Shown in pieces: positions 25,480 through 35,799 of a stretch of DNA of 60,138 bases; the stretch's first letter is position 1; each line of letters begins with the position of its first letter. The position numbers were made by a program, and so were the translations under genes. The notes below the pieces were generated by a model. The model worked only from the letters and a program-made list of their open reading frames with translations. It had not been told where the DNA came from and ran no database searches. Origin of the DNA: an uncultured Bacteroidales bacterium (GTDB lineage Bacteria; Bacteroidota; Bacteroidia; Bacteroidales; UBA932); the NCBI GenBank assembly GCA_949286415.1, contig CASEBV010000008.1, forward strand, positions 1 to 60,138, read 5' to 3'.

Positions 25480-27512
25480 AAATGAAATTTACAAACATAG
25501 CAACTGTCACCGCCGCACTTGCACTGGCTGTATCGGCATGCAGCGTAGATCCGTTTGAGGACGGTGCCGGTCATGGGGCTCCTGATATGCCGGTAGGGAA
25601 GATTGTCAACACATCTTCCAATTCGGCAAAAGGTTCCATTCTTGTAAAACTCAATGACGCTTCCCAGGCAGATGCCCTGCAGGCTCGGCTTGAGGAATGT
25701 GGAATTGTCGTAAGTCCTGTGTTCCAGGGGCTTACTGCTGCCACTACTAAGGCGGGCTCAGCAGAGAACAATCTTGCCAGATGGTGCAGGCTTGACTTCA
25801 GTGAATATGCCGACCTTGACAGCCTCGCTTCTGTCCTGTCCGGATATGAAGAAGTGGGGAGAGTCCAGTTCAACACAAGGCTTAAACTGGCCTCCGACTG
25901 TCGCTCATATCCTGTGACATCTGTTCCGACCAAGGCAGACTTCAGTGATTTCAATGACCCTCAGCTTGCAGCCCAGTGGCATTATCACAATGACGGAAGT
26001 GTAGTTGCTTCCGCAAGGCGCGGCGCTGATGTCAATGTTGCTGACGCATGGCGACTTGAGACAGGCCGTCCCGAAGTAATTGTCGCTATCATTGACCAGG
26101 GAGTGCAGTACAATCATCCTGACCTTGCTCAGAACATGTGGGTCAATACTGCCGAACTCAACGGGAACCCTGGCGTTGATGATGACAACAACGGGTATGT
26201 GGATGATATTTACGGCTATAACTTCGTGGCCAAATCAGGTGAAATCACGTGGACAAAACAGGGAGACAGCGGACATGGAACCCATGTTGCCGGGACTGTT
26301 GCCGCAGTCAACAACAATGGAACCGGAGTCTGCGGAATTGCCGGTGGTGACGGCTCTTCCGACAGCGGAGTCCGCATGATGTCGCTTCAGGTATTTGACG
26401 GAAATGCAGGCGGTACAGTAGATGTATCTGCTGCTGCCATAAGGTATGCTGCGGACAACGGGGCTTCAATAATCCAGTGCTCATGGGGATATAATGCCGG
26501 AGCCTATCAGTCGGATGCCCAGTGGACTGCATCTGCGAGACTCGAGGCCGAAGCCCTTGAATACTTTCTCAACGGGGGGAAAACCGGAAGAGGAAACTGT
26601 TCTGCTATAACTGACGGCAACATTGCGATTTTCGCTGCCGGCAACGATTCAGACGACATGGCATCTTATCCGGGAGCGAGTCGCGGCTGCATATCCGTGA
26701 CATCTTTTGCCAGTGACAATCTTCCGGCAAATTATACCAACTACGGTCCCGGCTGCAATATTGCGGCTCCTGGCGGAGAATATTATACAGGTGATACATA
26801 TTACGATGAAACCTGTGTGCTCTCCACTATGCCTACTGAGTCAATCTCCTCTGTCGGAGATGACGGTACAGTCACAAATACTCCTGCGAACTATGGGTAT
26901 ATGCAGGGCACATCGATGGCATGCCCTCACATGTCAGGTGTTGCGGCCCTCGGTCTTTCATACGCCCTTGACATGGGCAAGACATATACCAGAGAAGAGT
27001 TCATGTCGCTTCTGCTGACTTCTGTCAATGACATAGATTCATATCTTGTCGGCTCCAAGACCACTCTTATTGTCAATCCTGCGACCAATACAGGCTCAAT
27101 CGGTGAACTTGATCTGGCTCCTTACTACGGCCAGATGGGAACAGGTACAATAGATGCATGGAGAGTCCTGATGCAGATAGAAGGTACGCCGTGCCTTGTG
27201 GCCGAAGTAGGGAAATCCCAGAGGCTCAACCTTGACTCCGTGTTCGGCGGCGGTTCTGAGAACCTTACTTATCTCAGTGTGGAAATTTCCGATGACGACT
27301 ATGATGCCATAGGCCTGATGACAGACCCTGTCATCAAGGGCGGACAGCTTCTCATCCAGCCTACCTACTATGGTTCAGCCAAACTGACCATCACGGCAAT
27401 AGCAGGCGGCAGCCAGGTCGGCGGCGGAGCCAATATCGGAGGAATGGAGATTACCAAGGAGGTATCAGTCATTGCAAGAGGCATCAGCAATGGAAACGGC
27501 GGCTGGCTGTAA
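25476..27512 (+). CDS. Subtilisin-like S8 serine protease, lipoprotein
   Basis: 678 residues. Lipobox LAVSAC with Cys22, so the enzyme is membrane-anchored and probably outside the cell. Residues about 50-140 form an inhibitor-I9-like prodomain (GSILVKLNDASQADALQARLEECGI). The S8 domain carries the complete triad: Asp207 (VAIIDQGVQ), His267 (GHGTHVAG) and Ser480 (GTSMACPHMSG), with oxyanion-hole Asn in FAAGN. A C-terminal beta domain of about 120 residues follows. It should cleave proteins at the surface to feed SusC/SusD. Translationally coupled to the preceding lipoprotein by ATGA overlap. Confidence 0.93.
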   Translation: MKMKFTNIATVTAALALAVSACSVDPFEDGAGHGAPDMPVGKIVNTSSNSAKGSILVKLNDASQADALQARLEECGIVVSPVFQGLTAATTKAGSAENNLARWCRLDFSEYADLDSLASVLSGYEEVGRVQFNTRLKLASDCRSYPVTSVPTKADFSDFNDPQLAAQWHYHNDGSVVASARRGADVNVADAWRLETGRPEVIVAIIDQGVQYNHPDLAQNMWVNTAELNGNPGVDDDNNGYVDDIYGYNFVAKSGEITWTKQGDSGHGTHVAGTVAAVNNNGTGVCGIAGGDGSSDSGVRMMSLQVFDGNAGGTVDVSAAAIRYAADNGASIIQCSWGYNAGAYQSDAQWTASARLEAEALEYFLNGGKTGRGNCSAITDGNIAIFAAGNDSDDMASYPGASRGCISVTSFASDNLPANYTNYGPGCNIAAPGGEYYTGDTYYDETCVLSTMPTESISSVGDDGTVTNTPANYGYMQGTSMACPHMSGVAALGLSYALDMGKTYTREEFMSLLLTSVNDIDSYLVGSKTTLIVNPATNTGSIGELDLAPYYGQMGTGTIDAWRVLMQIEGTPCLVAEVGKSQRLNLDSVFGGGSENLTYLSVEISDDDYDAIGLMTDPVIKGGQLLIQPTYYGSAKLTITAIAGGSQVGGGANIGGMEITKEVSVIARGISNGNGGWL

Positions 27513-27533
27513 TATCAAAACCGAAAAATTAAA

Positions 27534-28013
27534 ATGAATATGAAAAGAATCCTATACATTCTGGCTGTCGCATTCAGCTGCATGGCACTCTCTGTTTCAT
27601 GTCAGACTAAAGAAGAGCCCGGCACTGATATTTCAGGAGTATGGCATCTTGTCGATACTGAAGGTCTCATTCTGGACCAGGAGCTTGATGTTGACGTGTA
27701 TGCAGTCTTCAACAGCGGCAATTTTGAACTGTATCAGAGAGTAGGCGAGTCAGCCGGCAGATACTGGTACTATTCAGGTACTTACTCCACATCAGGAAAT
27801 GTCCTCACCGGCAGATATTCCGACGGCACAAGACTCGGAGGAGTCAGCGGCGAGGGCTATTCAATCTCTCTTGACGGCAGTACACTTTTCCTTACCTCAG
27901 TCTTTTCAGGAGAGGTCAGCGAATATGAACTCGTGGAGGAAGTTCCTTCTGAAATTGCCGACAGTGCCGTTCCGCCGGTCAAGTCCGCGGATGCTCCGGC
28001 TCCGGTACTTTAG
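27534..28013 (+). CDS. Lipocalin-like small lipoprotein
   Basis: 159 residues, Cys23 in LSVSC. The sequence after it (DISGVWHLVDTEG, GRYWYYSGTYSTSGNVLTGRYSDG, YSISLDGSTLFLTSVFSGEVSEYEL) has the strand pattern of lipocalin-like domains in Bacteroidota, where a GxW pair starts the barrel. The tail is Pro/Ala-rich. It lies 21 nt after the protease gene, in the same operon. It may bind a hydrophobic product or stabilise the protease; that is a guess. Confidence 0.65.
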   Translation: MNMKRILYILAVAFSCMALSVSCQTKEEPGTDISGVWHLVDTEGLILDQELDVDVYAVFNSGNFELYQRVGESAGRYWYYSGTYSTSGNVLTGRYSDGTRLGGVSGEGYSISLDGSTLFLTSVFSGEVSEYELVEEVPSEIADSAVPPVKSADAPAPVL

Positions 28014-28086
28014 CCATTGCCGTACCGGCCTTTTGAAATAGCTGTAAAGCAGAACTTAATTAATAGACACACTTAATTTTAGTATT

Positions 28087-29646
28087 ATGGAAGCAAAAAA
28101 ATTATTCGGCTATGCAGCGGCAATGTCCCTGCTCGCCTTCGGATTTGCGTCCTGCGAAGAACCTGAGAACCCAGGAAAAAACCCTACGCCAGGTCCATCA
28201 GCGACGGTCCGCTTTTCTGTTGAAGTCACTGAAGTGACAGAAACTTCTGCCAAGGCTGAAGTTACAGTAAGAGGTGATGAGGCTGCCACTTGGTATGCTT
28301 TCGTTACAGAAGACCTTGACACTGACGCAGATGACCTCATCACATCCGCTGTCGGCGAACTTTCTGACATCGAGTCAGTCCTCAAGACCGGAAACGGCGA
28401 GGTTGAATTCACTGATCTTACTGCAGGCACAGGCTACCGTGTCATTGTGACCGGACTTGCTGCCGACGGTACAGTGTCAGGCAGGGCTGCAGATGAAGAA
28501 TTCACCACTTCACGCGATCCTAATGCATGGAATGTTAATCCGGGCTGGAGTATCAGTTATTTTGGTCGCGGATCATATGAAATTCAGTCAGGTACAATGT
28601 ATGGAGATAGAATTGACATCGTTATGCCGGAGGATGATTTGAGCTACTATTATATTCTCCCAGTGTCTGTGACGGATTTCGAGCAGGTGTATAACAGCAG
28701 TGTTGCAGAACTTGCAAATTCACTCATTGAAGAATTCAATGCCATGATTGAAGAAAATAATACTGCATACCCTGATGATCCGGTCTTTATTACTGATCTG
28801 CTTTATTCCGGGGCAAATTCATGGATTATGCAACCACTTGCTAATGAGCAGCAGTATCTTTTCATGATTGGCATAGAACCGAACGGTGCTTATGGAGAAG
28901 GCCTTGGCCTTTATGCGCAGTCAGCGGCATTTACCCCTGATGTGGAAGAGTCTTCAGACGGATATAAGAAATGGCTCGGCGACTGGACTGTCTCAGGTAC
29001 AGGCCTGATATATGACGAAGAGACCGAAGCGACGAGTGAAGGAACCTGCTCCAATACTGTAACGATAGTTGAAAGTATACCGAACTATGAATATACTGTA
29101 TACGGATGGCAGCAGGGATTTATGGGCTCTTATGGAGAGTCTGACGCAATAGGCTCCGTGGCAAGGTACGATGCTTCGACAGGGGCTCTGTCATTCGTTT
29201 CCAGTTCAGATCTCGGGCAGGTCAATACCGGCAGCTATGGTATTGGAACTGTCGAATTCCTCGGCTATTGTGACGGTACTTCTCTCGGTTATCCGGGTGA
29301 AGATGTCTCAATCAACGGTGAATATGACATAGCAATCGCAACAATGTCACCTGAAGGTACAGTAACTGTTACCGCTCAGAGTATTCGTCTGATGGGAGGA
29401 CAAACTGTGACGCTGATAGGAATGCAGTACTATGCTCTGGTAACTGTAAGTGGAAAAAGTGGGCGTCTTTACTGGTCCGTAGCACATCCTCGTTTCTCCT
29501 ACGGTGACTTTACAATGGTGAAAAACGACGCTTCCGGTGCAGACGCATCTTCTGCATCTGTCGCCCGTTCATCCGTAAGAATCGTGAAGAAAGAGGCTGC
29601 CGCCAGGACTTACTTCCCGATGAATTTCTCATACATGGTGAAATAA
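28087..29646 (+). CDS. Lipoprotein with fibronectin III-like domain and beta-rich C terminus
   Basis: 519 residues, Cys23 in FASC followed by EEPENPGKNP. A fibronectin type III-like module lies at about residues 38-140 (VRFSVEVTEVTETSAKAEVTV ... YRVIVTGLAADGTVSG). The rest (about 150-519) is rich in Tyr, Gly and acids with no recognised family; part of it (KWLGDWTVSGTGLIYDEE ... ITIVE-like strand, then GEYDIAIATMS) looks like one beta-barrel or sandwich domain. Probably a surface binding protein of the same locus. It is the last gene before a terminator-like hairpin. Confidence 0.65.
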   Translation: MEAKKLFGYAAAMSLLAFGFASCEEPENPGKNPTPGPSATVRFSVEVTEVTETSAKAEVTVRGDEAATWYAFVTEDLDTDADDLITSAVGELSDIESVLKTGNGEVEFTDLTAGTGYRVIVTGLAADGTVSGRAADEEFTTSRDPNAWNVNPGWSISYFGRGSYEIQSGTMYGDRIDIVMPEDDLSYYYILPVSVTDFEQVYNSSVAELANSLIEEFNAMIEENNTAYPDDPVFITDLLYSGANSWIMQPLANEQQYLFMIGIEPNGAYGEGLGLYAQSAAFTPDVEESSDGYKKWLGDWTVSGTGLIYDEETEATSEGTCSNTVTIVESIPNYEYTVYGWQQGFMGSYGESDAIGSVARYDASTGALSFVSSSDLGQVNTGSYGIGTVEFLGYCDGTSLGYPGEDVSINGEYDIAIATMSPEGTVTVTAQSIRLMGGQTVTLIGMQYYALVTVSGKSGRLYWSVAHPRFSYGDFTMVKNDASGADASSASVARSSVRIVKKEAAARTYFPMNFSYMVK

Positions 29647-29707
29647 ATCCATGCCGTGGGATGTCAAAAGTTCAGATGAAAATTTGATTTTGCAAATATG
29701 ATTTGTG

Positions 29708-29740
29708 GAGGGTGGCGTTCATTTGTCACCCTTCACTTTT
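29708..29740 (+). terminator. Probable terminator of the sus/protease operon
   Basis: Stem GAGGGTGGC / GTCACCCTTC (one wobble) around an ATTT loop, followed by CACTTTT. It separates the protease operon from the TlpA group. Confidence 0.5.
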
Positions 29741-29810
29741 ATCAGACATTTTTATCAGTCTATTATACTATTATAGGTCTATTTTATCAGTCTATTTTAT
29801 CAGGACAAAT

Positions 29811-30302
29811 ATGAATATAATGAAACTTATCGCTGCATTCGCCTCCATGGTCTTGACCGCAGGAATGATTTGGGCACAGGATCTTCCGGATGTGAGTGTA
29901 GAGAACATGGACGGGGAGACCGTCAGCATCAGGGATGTGGTCCGGGGCAAGCCTGCTGTCATCTCATTCTGGGGAGTGACCTGCAAGCCGTGCATCACCG
30001 AGCTCAATGCCCTTAATGAAGTGATGGAGGAATGGCTTGAGGATGTAGACTTTGACATAATTGCGGTCTCAGTCGACGACAGCCGCTTCTCATCGCGTGC
30101 AAGGTCAATGGCACAGGGATATGACTGGCAGTTCAAGTGCGTCTTTGACAAGAACCAGGACCTCAAGCGTGCCATGAATGTGTCCCTTACCCCGCAGACT
30201 TTCATCGTGGATGCTTCGGGCAATATAGTCTATTCGCATTCCGGCTATACTCCGGGCAGCGAATATGAGCTTTATGACAAACTCATGGAAATCTCTGAAT
30301 AA
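29811..30302 (+). CDS. TlpA-like thioredoxin-fold disulfide reductase
   Basis: 163 residues from ATG 29811 (MNIMKLIAAFASMVLTAGMIWA, a signal peptide); the frame extends 36 codons upstream through a repeat-rich AT region with no coding look. The thioredoxin fold has the active site WGVTCKPC (CxxC), preceded by GKPAVISFW and followed by IIAVSVDD and LTPQTFIVDASGNIVY with the cis-Pro loop. It acts in the periplasm or outer envelope as a thiol-disulfide enzyme. Its TAA shares one base with the ATG of the next gene, implying coupling. The upstream 60 bp hold repeated TCTATTTTATCAG words. Confidence 0.85.
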   Translation: MNIMKLIAAFASMVLTAGMIWAQDLPDVSVENMDGETVSIRDVVRGKPAVISFWGVTCKPCITELNALNEVMEEWLEDVDFDIIAVSVDDSRFSSRARSMAQGYDWQFKCVFDKNQDLKRAMNVSLTPQTFIVDASGNIVYSHSGYTPGSEYELYDKLMEISE

Positions 30303-31966
30303 TGGCTGGACTTCTGAATACTTCGGCACGACCGGATACTGCGTCATTGCTGCAAGCTGCTGCAAGAGTGGTGTCGTATGCAGCTGTCAGGCTCTTCCTT
30401 GCGGTTTTTCTCGCGGCAACGGCGTCCCTCGCCATGGAAGCCCGTGAAAAGCGCAATTGGGGCACTCTGTCAGGCAGTCTCGAGTCGAACAGCATATATT
30501 ATATGCATGATGCCGGCCTTGATCCATCGTCTTCGGTGAATCCGGACGACCGGTTTGGCACCAACAATTACCTGAAGCTGGACTATATGAACGGCCGCTT
30601 TTCCGCCGGACTCCAGATGGAAGGTTTTCTTCCGGCCCTTCAGGGCTATGACTATCTTGTATACGGCAACGGGCGCAAGGTGATTCTCGGGTCCAAGTAT
30701 GTCAGCTGGCAGGATGACATGTACGGCTTCCGTGTCGGCGACATCTTCGAACAGTATGGCAACGGGCTCATTTTCAGAAGCTATGAAGACAGGGCTCTCG
30801 GCTTCAACAATTCGCTTGAAGGAGTCCACGGCAGATTCGACTGGAAAGGAGTGCATCTGAGCGCCATGTTCGGCAGACCGAGACTTTATCTTGAATATGC
30901 CGAATCCATGGTCAGAGGCGCAGACCTGTGCCTTTCGTTGTCAGAGATGACCGGATGGGACGCCGCAAGCCTCAGCATAGAGGGAAGCTATGTCAACAGG
31001 TACGAGAATCTTATGGAGAATGAGCTTTTCGCTGATCTGCTCACTACCAACAGCCTCGACATGTATTCCGCGAGAGCCAATTTTGACTGGAAAGGCCTTT
31101 CTGCCAAATTCGAGTATGCCGGCAAGAGCAAGGACCTCCCTGATGCCGCAAACCGGGAAATGCTCACCGGAAATGCCATCCTCGCCGAGCTCGGATATTC
31201 CTACAGGAGATTTTCCGTGCTGGGCACATTCCGCCGCCTTGTCAATATGAACACGATGATTTCACTCAATGCCGCCGGAACAGGAAATACATTGAATTAT
31301 CTGCCGGCTCTGACACGCCAGCACACATACATGCTGGCAAGCCTCAATCCTTATCAGGTGAATGCAAATGGGGAAATCGGCGGCCAGGCTGATGTCTATT
31401 ACTCATTGCGGAGCAAGACGACCCGCTCGAAATACTGGAATTTCCATGTCAATTTCTCCACATACTATACCGATGCCTCCCATACGGGCGGCCGCTCGAA
31501 TCTCCTGTGGAGAGACATCAACGCCGATGTGGAGAGGCAGTGGAACAAGCGGTGGAAGACTGCCGTGCTCGTCTCCATACAGGAGTGGAGCCCGTCCCAC
31601 GGGATGCAGGAATCAACATACGCATCCAATATTTTCGTTGTGGACAACACTTGCAAGATCACCGATAAGATGTCGGTGCGTCTTGAACTCCAGTACCTGT
31701 ATTCGGCCAATTACGAGAAAGACTGGATGGCAGGACTGCTTGAGTTCAACATGGCTCCTCACTGGAGCGTGACAATCAGTGACATGTACAACCATGGCTC
31801 TTCAGGGAAGCACTATTACAATGCCTCTGTTTCCTATACAAGGAAGAGTACCAGAATCCAGCTCGGATACGGCCGTGTACGCGCCGGCTATATCTGTTCG
31901 GGCGGAGTGTGCCGCTGGACTCCGGCATATACCGGAGCGAACCTGACGATTACTTCGTCATTTTAG
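30302..31966 (+). CDS. DUF6029-like outer-membrane beta-barrel protein
   Basis: 554 residues. Long basic N-region, then a hydrophobic signal segment (VRLFLAVFLAATASLAM, about 29-45). The mature part consists of alternating amphipathic strands, many with aromatic girdle residues (NSIYYMHDAG, KYWNFHVNFSTYYTD, HYYNASVSYTRKSTRIQLGYGRV) and ends with a barrel-type C-terminal strand LTITSSF. I associate it with the DUF6029 family, which accompanies Omp28 and TlpA-type genes in Bacteroidota. One Cys pair (ICSGGVC) near the C terminus could be a target of the upstream CxxC enzyme. Function unknown. Confidence 0.72.
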   Translation: MAGLLNTSARPDTASLLQAAARVVSYAAVRLFLAVFLAATASLAMEAREKRNWGTLSGSLESNSIYYMHDAGLDPSSSVNPDDRFGTNNYLKLDYMNGRFSAGLQMEGFLPALQGYDYLVYGNGRKVILGSKYVSWQDDMYGFRVGDIFEQYGNGLIFRSYEDRALGFNNSLEGVHGRFDWKGVHLSAMFGRPRLYLEYAESMVRGADLCLSLSEMTGWDAASLSIEGSYVNRYENLMENELFADLLTTNSLDMYSARANFDWKGLSAKFEYAGKSKDLPDAANREMLTGNAILAELGYSYRRFSVLGTFRRLVNMNTMISLNAAGTGNTLNYLPALTRQHTYMLASLNPYQVNANGEIGGQADVYYSLRSKTTRSKYWNFHVNFSTYYTDASHTGGRSNLLWRDINADVERQWNKRWKTAVLVSIQEWSPSHGMQESTYASNIFVVDNTCKITDKMSVRLELQYLYSANYEKDWMAGLLEFNMAPHWSVTISDMYNHGSSGKHYYNASVSYTRKSTRIQLGYGRVRAGYICSGGVCRWTPAYTGANLTITSSF

Positions 31967-32008
31967 ACTGTCACTTCGTCATTTATTGAAATTTCGTCAT
32001 TTATTGAA
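31952..32008 (+). repeat. Triplicated short direct repeat across a stop codon
   Basis: CTTCGTCATTT occurs at the stop of the DUF6029-like gene, again 20 nt later, and a TTTCGTCATTTATTGAA copy follows. It fills most of the spacer before the Omp28-like gene. Confidence 0.7.
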
Positions 32009-32038
32009 TTTTGAAATCTAAACAAATACCAGATAATC

Positions 32039-33196
32039 ATGAAACACCTGATTCTTAAAATTCTCTGTGCGGCAGCCGCAGCCGCTGCGATGATTTCGTG
32101 CACCGGCAAAGAGAATCCGGACCCTGCAGGCTCTTCCGGTCTTGAAATGAAGTCTTCTGCCTATTATATTGCTGCCGGTGGCAGTGATGTGGCATATCTT
32201 TCCGTATATTATGACGGTGTGGAGGTGACCGGAGACCCGGATATCACCGTTTATATAGTCGAGGACGGCAAGCCGTCAGTCTATGAAGATTATGAATGGT
32301 CCTCCGAGGAGGAGTGTGAGGTCCGGTTCTACGCCGAATGGAACGGAGAGACCTCCGAGCCTGTCACCATAGCTGCCGTCAGTGCCATAGAAGAGGTCCC
32401 GGATGACCCTCAGCCTGACGAGTGGAGCCATTTTGTCAAGAATACCCTAATGGTGCAGGGGACAAGCGTAGGCTGTCCGTATTGTCCTTATGTCATGGAT
32501 GCACTTGACAAGTTCTACGCCAATGCAGCTTATTCGGAATATGCTGAGCATGCCGTGCTTGCTTCGGTTCACGGCAATATAAATGTGATGGACCCGATGA
32601 GTTCGAATGTATCCCTTGCCATCATGAGGGCTTTCCCTACGGCATTCTATGGACTCCCTGGCCTCATGTTCGACCTCAACAACAGTTCATACATCGGGAG
32701 CAACGCCACTCCGACACTCATTGCTTCAAAAGTAAAGATGTCCATTGAAAATGATGCCGCCACCGCCATTGCCGCATCAGTCACAGGAACGGAAAGTGAC
32801 GGGACAGTAAGCGTGAATGCCAAGGTGAAGGTGGGTGAGTCCGGAAGCTACAGAATAGCCGCGTGGCTGCTTGAGGACGGCATCGAATATTTCCAGTACA
32901 ACGGGACAGAAATAGAGATGCCATATACGGTCACCCACAATAATGCCGTCCGTGATGCCAGTTGTATCTCTCCGGTGCAAGGCGAATATCTCGGCGGGGA
33001 AGAGAACCATGACGCGGAGACTGTCGTTGATTTCTCATGCGAATTTGACATCAACGCCGCCAAAGTCGAGAATCTTTCCAACTGCCATGTCGTGATATTC
33101 GTGACGAGCCCGAATATGTCAGGCAGCAGCACTTTCTATCTTGACAATGCCGTTGACTGCGGCATCAACCAGCGCGTAGGCTTCCGGTATGAGTAG
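32039..33196 (+). CDS. Omp28-related lipoprotein with CxxC thioredoxin-like domain
   Basis: 385 residues, Cys21 in AMISC. An N-terminal Ig-like module (about 35-120) precedes the Omp28-type domain, which starts with NTLMVQGTSVGCPYCPYVMDALDKF: a thioredoxin-like fold with a CPYC motif (residues about 146-149), then HAVLASVHGNINVMDPMSSN and the family's central region AFPTAFYGLPGLMFDLN. The C-terminal part is a beta domain with FCEFD- and CHVVIFV-like strands. Omp28 proteins are surface or outer-membrane proteins of Bacteroidota. The CxxC suggests redox activity; with TlpA it makes two such proteins in one operon. Confidence 0.82.
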   Translation: MKHLILKILCAAAAAAAMISCTGKENPDPAGSSGLEMKSSAYYIAAGGSDVAYLSVYYDGVEVTGDPDITVYIVEDGKPSVYEDYEWSSEEECEVRFYAEWNGETSEPVTIAAVSAIEEVPDDPQPDEWSHFVKNTLMVQGTSVGCPYCPYVMDALDKFYANAAYSEYAEHAVLASVHGNINVMDPMSSNVSLAIMRAFPTAFYGLPGLMFDLNNSSYIGSNATPTLIASKVKMSIENDAATAIAASVTGTESDGTVSVNAKVKVGESGSYRIAAWLLEDGIEYFQYNGTEIEMPYTVTHNNAVRDASCISPVQGEYLGGEENHDAETVVDFSCEFDINAAKVENLSNCHVVIFVTSPNMSGSSTFYLDNAVDCGINQRVGFRYE

Positions 33197-33216
33197 ACGG
33201 CTTCCGGTATGAATAA
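33179..33216 (+). repeat. 20-bp tandem duplication across the omp28-like stop codon
   Basis: GGCTTCCGGTATGAGTAGAC is followed at once by GGCTTCCGGTATGAATAAAT. The first copy includes the stop codon, so the second copy supplies a second stop in the same frame area. Confidence 0.75.
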
Positions 33217-33334
33217 ATGGAGTCTGCGGCGACGGCAGTCCATCTCTGAGATGCGATGCCATCTCCGGATGCCATGTCTGATATGTGATGCCGTAACCTG
33301 ATATTTCCGGGACTGTCCGGATGACTTTATGACA

Positions 33335-33366
33335 AAATGTCAGCCCGTGCGGGCTGGCATTTGTTT
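33335..33366. terminator. Bidirectional-looking terminator before groES
   Basis: AAATGTCAGCCCG and CGGGCTGGCATTT form an almost perfect stem with a 2-nt loop, followed by GTTTTGATT on the plus strand and preceded by an A-rich stretch. It ends the Omp28 operon. The remaining spacer to 33488 has no CIRCE element. Confidence 0.6.
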
Positions 33367-33488
33367 TGATTATACCCTCCGCGGCTTCCGGAGGCAGTAT
33401 TCCCGAAGCCGGGGCAAGTGATTTGGCCTTCTTCAGGGCCTGAATCGCTGCCATATATTAAAAAATTAAAATTCAAAATTATAAAGTC

Positions 33489-33755
33489 ATGATCAAACCA
33501 TTAGCAGACAGAGTATTGGTGGAGCCTAAGGAGGCCGAGACCAAGACAGCCGCAGGTCTTTACATTCCTGACACGGCAAAGGAGAAACCTCAGCAGGGGA
33601 CAGTTCTGGCAGTTGGGCCGGGCAAGAAAGATGAGCCTATGGAGGTTAAAGCCGGTGATGTCGTCCTTTATGGAAAATATGCCGGCACAGAGGTCACGGT
33701 TGACGACAAGAAGTACCTCATCATGAAACAGTCTGACATTTTCGCAATACTTTAA
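33489..33755 (+). CDS. groES: Co-chaperonin GroES
   Basis: 88 residues, family-typical. [17 protein letters not shown] is the classical N terminus, the mobile loop is [21 protein letters not shown], and the end [27 protein letters not shown] is the conserved C-terminal strand set. It forms the heptameric lid of GroEL. Only 18 nt separate it from groEL. The AT-rich leader (AAAAAATTAAAATTC) lacks the CIRCE inverted repeat, in line with heat-shock control in this phylum not using HrcA. Confidence 0.97.
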   Translation: MIKPLADRVLVEPKEAETKTAAGLYIPDTAKEKPQQGTVLAVGPGKKDEPMEVKAGDVVLYGKYAGTEVTVDDKKYLIMKQSDIFAIL

Positions 33756-33761
33756 TAATAA

Positions 33762-35402
<1,641 letters not shown>

Positions 35403-35449
35403 TGATTGGGCATGATGCAGCAATAGGTATCTTGGCCGTAATAAATAAA

Positions 35450-35483
35450 GGATGGTTCCGGAAACGGAGCCATCCTTTTTTTG
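35450..35483 (+). terminator. Terminator of groESL
   Basis: GGATGGTTCCG, loop GAAA, CGGAGCCATCC (one wobble pair), then TTTTTTT. Clear intrinsic terminator. Confidence 0.85.
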
Positions 35484-35547
35484 TGCGGCCGGTGTATTGC
35501 TGTGCCCGTATGGTTCTTTTTGCGGAGGATGTGGTATCTTTATCATA

Positions 35548-35705
35548 TCACCGCGCCCGGTGGAGGGGTAAAATGGTCGCCACCGGCCGCGATTTTCCCG
35601 CAAAAGTGTGGCCGTCGGCATTTTGAAAGTGCCGTCGGGCGCGAAAATACAGCAAAATCGCGCCCGGTGGACATATGTTTCGCCTTCCACCGGCCGCGGT
35701 TATTA
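35548..35705. repeat. REP-like palindromic repeat cluster 2
   Basis: The 397-bp spacer 35403-35799 holds no gene. It carries GCGCCCGGTGGA at about 35552 and 35668, CCACCGGCCGCG at about 35580 and 35688, and GGCCGTCGGCATTTTGAAAGTGCC in between. All match words of the cluster at 4.3-4.5 kb, and GCGCCCGGTGGA recurs in the hairpin at 55338. Same interspersed family. Confidence 0.7.
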
Positions 35706-35707
35706 AA

Positions 35708-35797
35708 AATGCATCGCCTCTGCCACAGGAATGCATCGCCTCCGCTTCAGGAATGCGTCGCCTCTGCATATGAAGAATGTCCCGCCTCCGCCCCGAA
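35708..35797. repeat. 22-bp imperfect tandem repeat
   Basis: Four units begin AATGCATCGCCTC, AATGCATCGCCTC, AATGCGTCGCCTC and AATGTCCCGCCTC at 35708, 35730, 35752 and 35776. The array ends 2 nt before the sigma-factor stop codon. Confidence 0.7.
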
Positions 35798-35799
35798 AA

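Noticed and set aside
26574..26579. G6 run inside the S8 protease gene as a phase-variation tract
   Set aside because: Six G is within the range seen by chance; only runs of seven or eight were kept.
29703..29810. Longer start for the TlpA-like protein
   Set aside because: The 36 extra codons run through an AT-rich direct-repeat spacer and a terminator, and the ATG at 29811 opens a normal signal peptide.
33197..33488. CIRCE heat-shock operator before groES
   Set aside because: No TTAGCACTC/GAGTGCTAA inverted repeat is present in the spacer.
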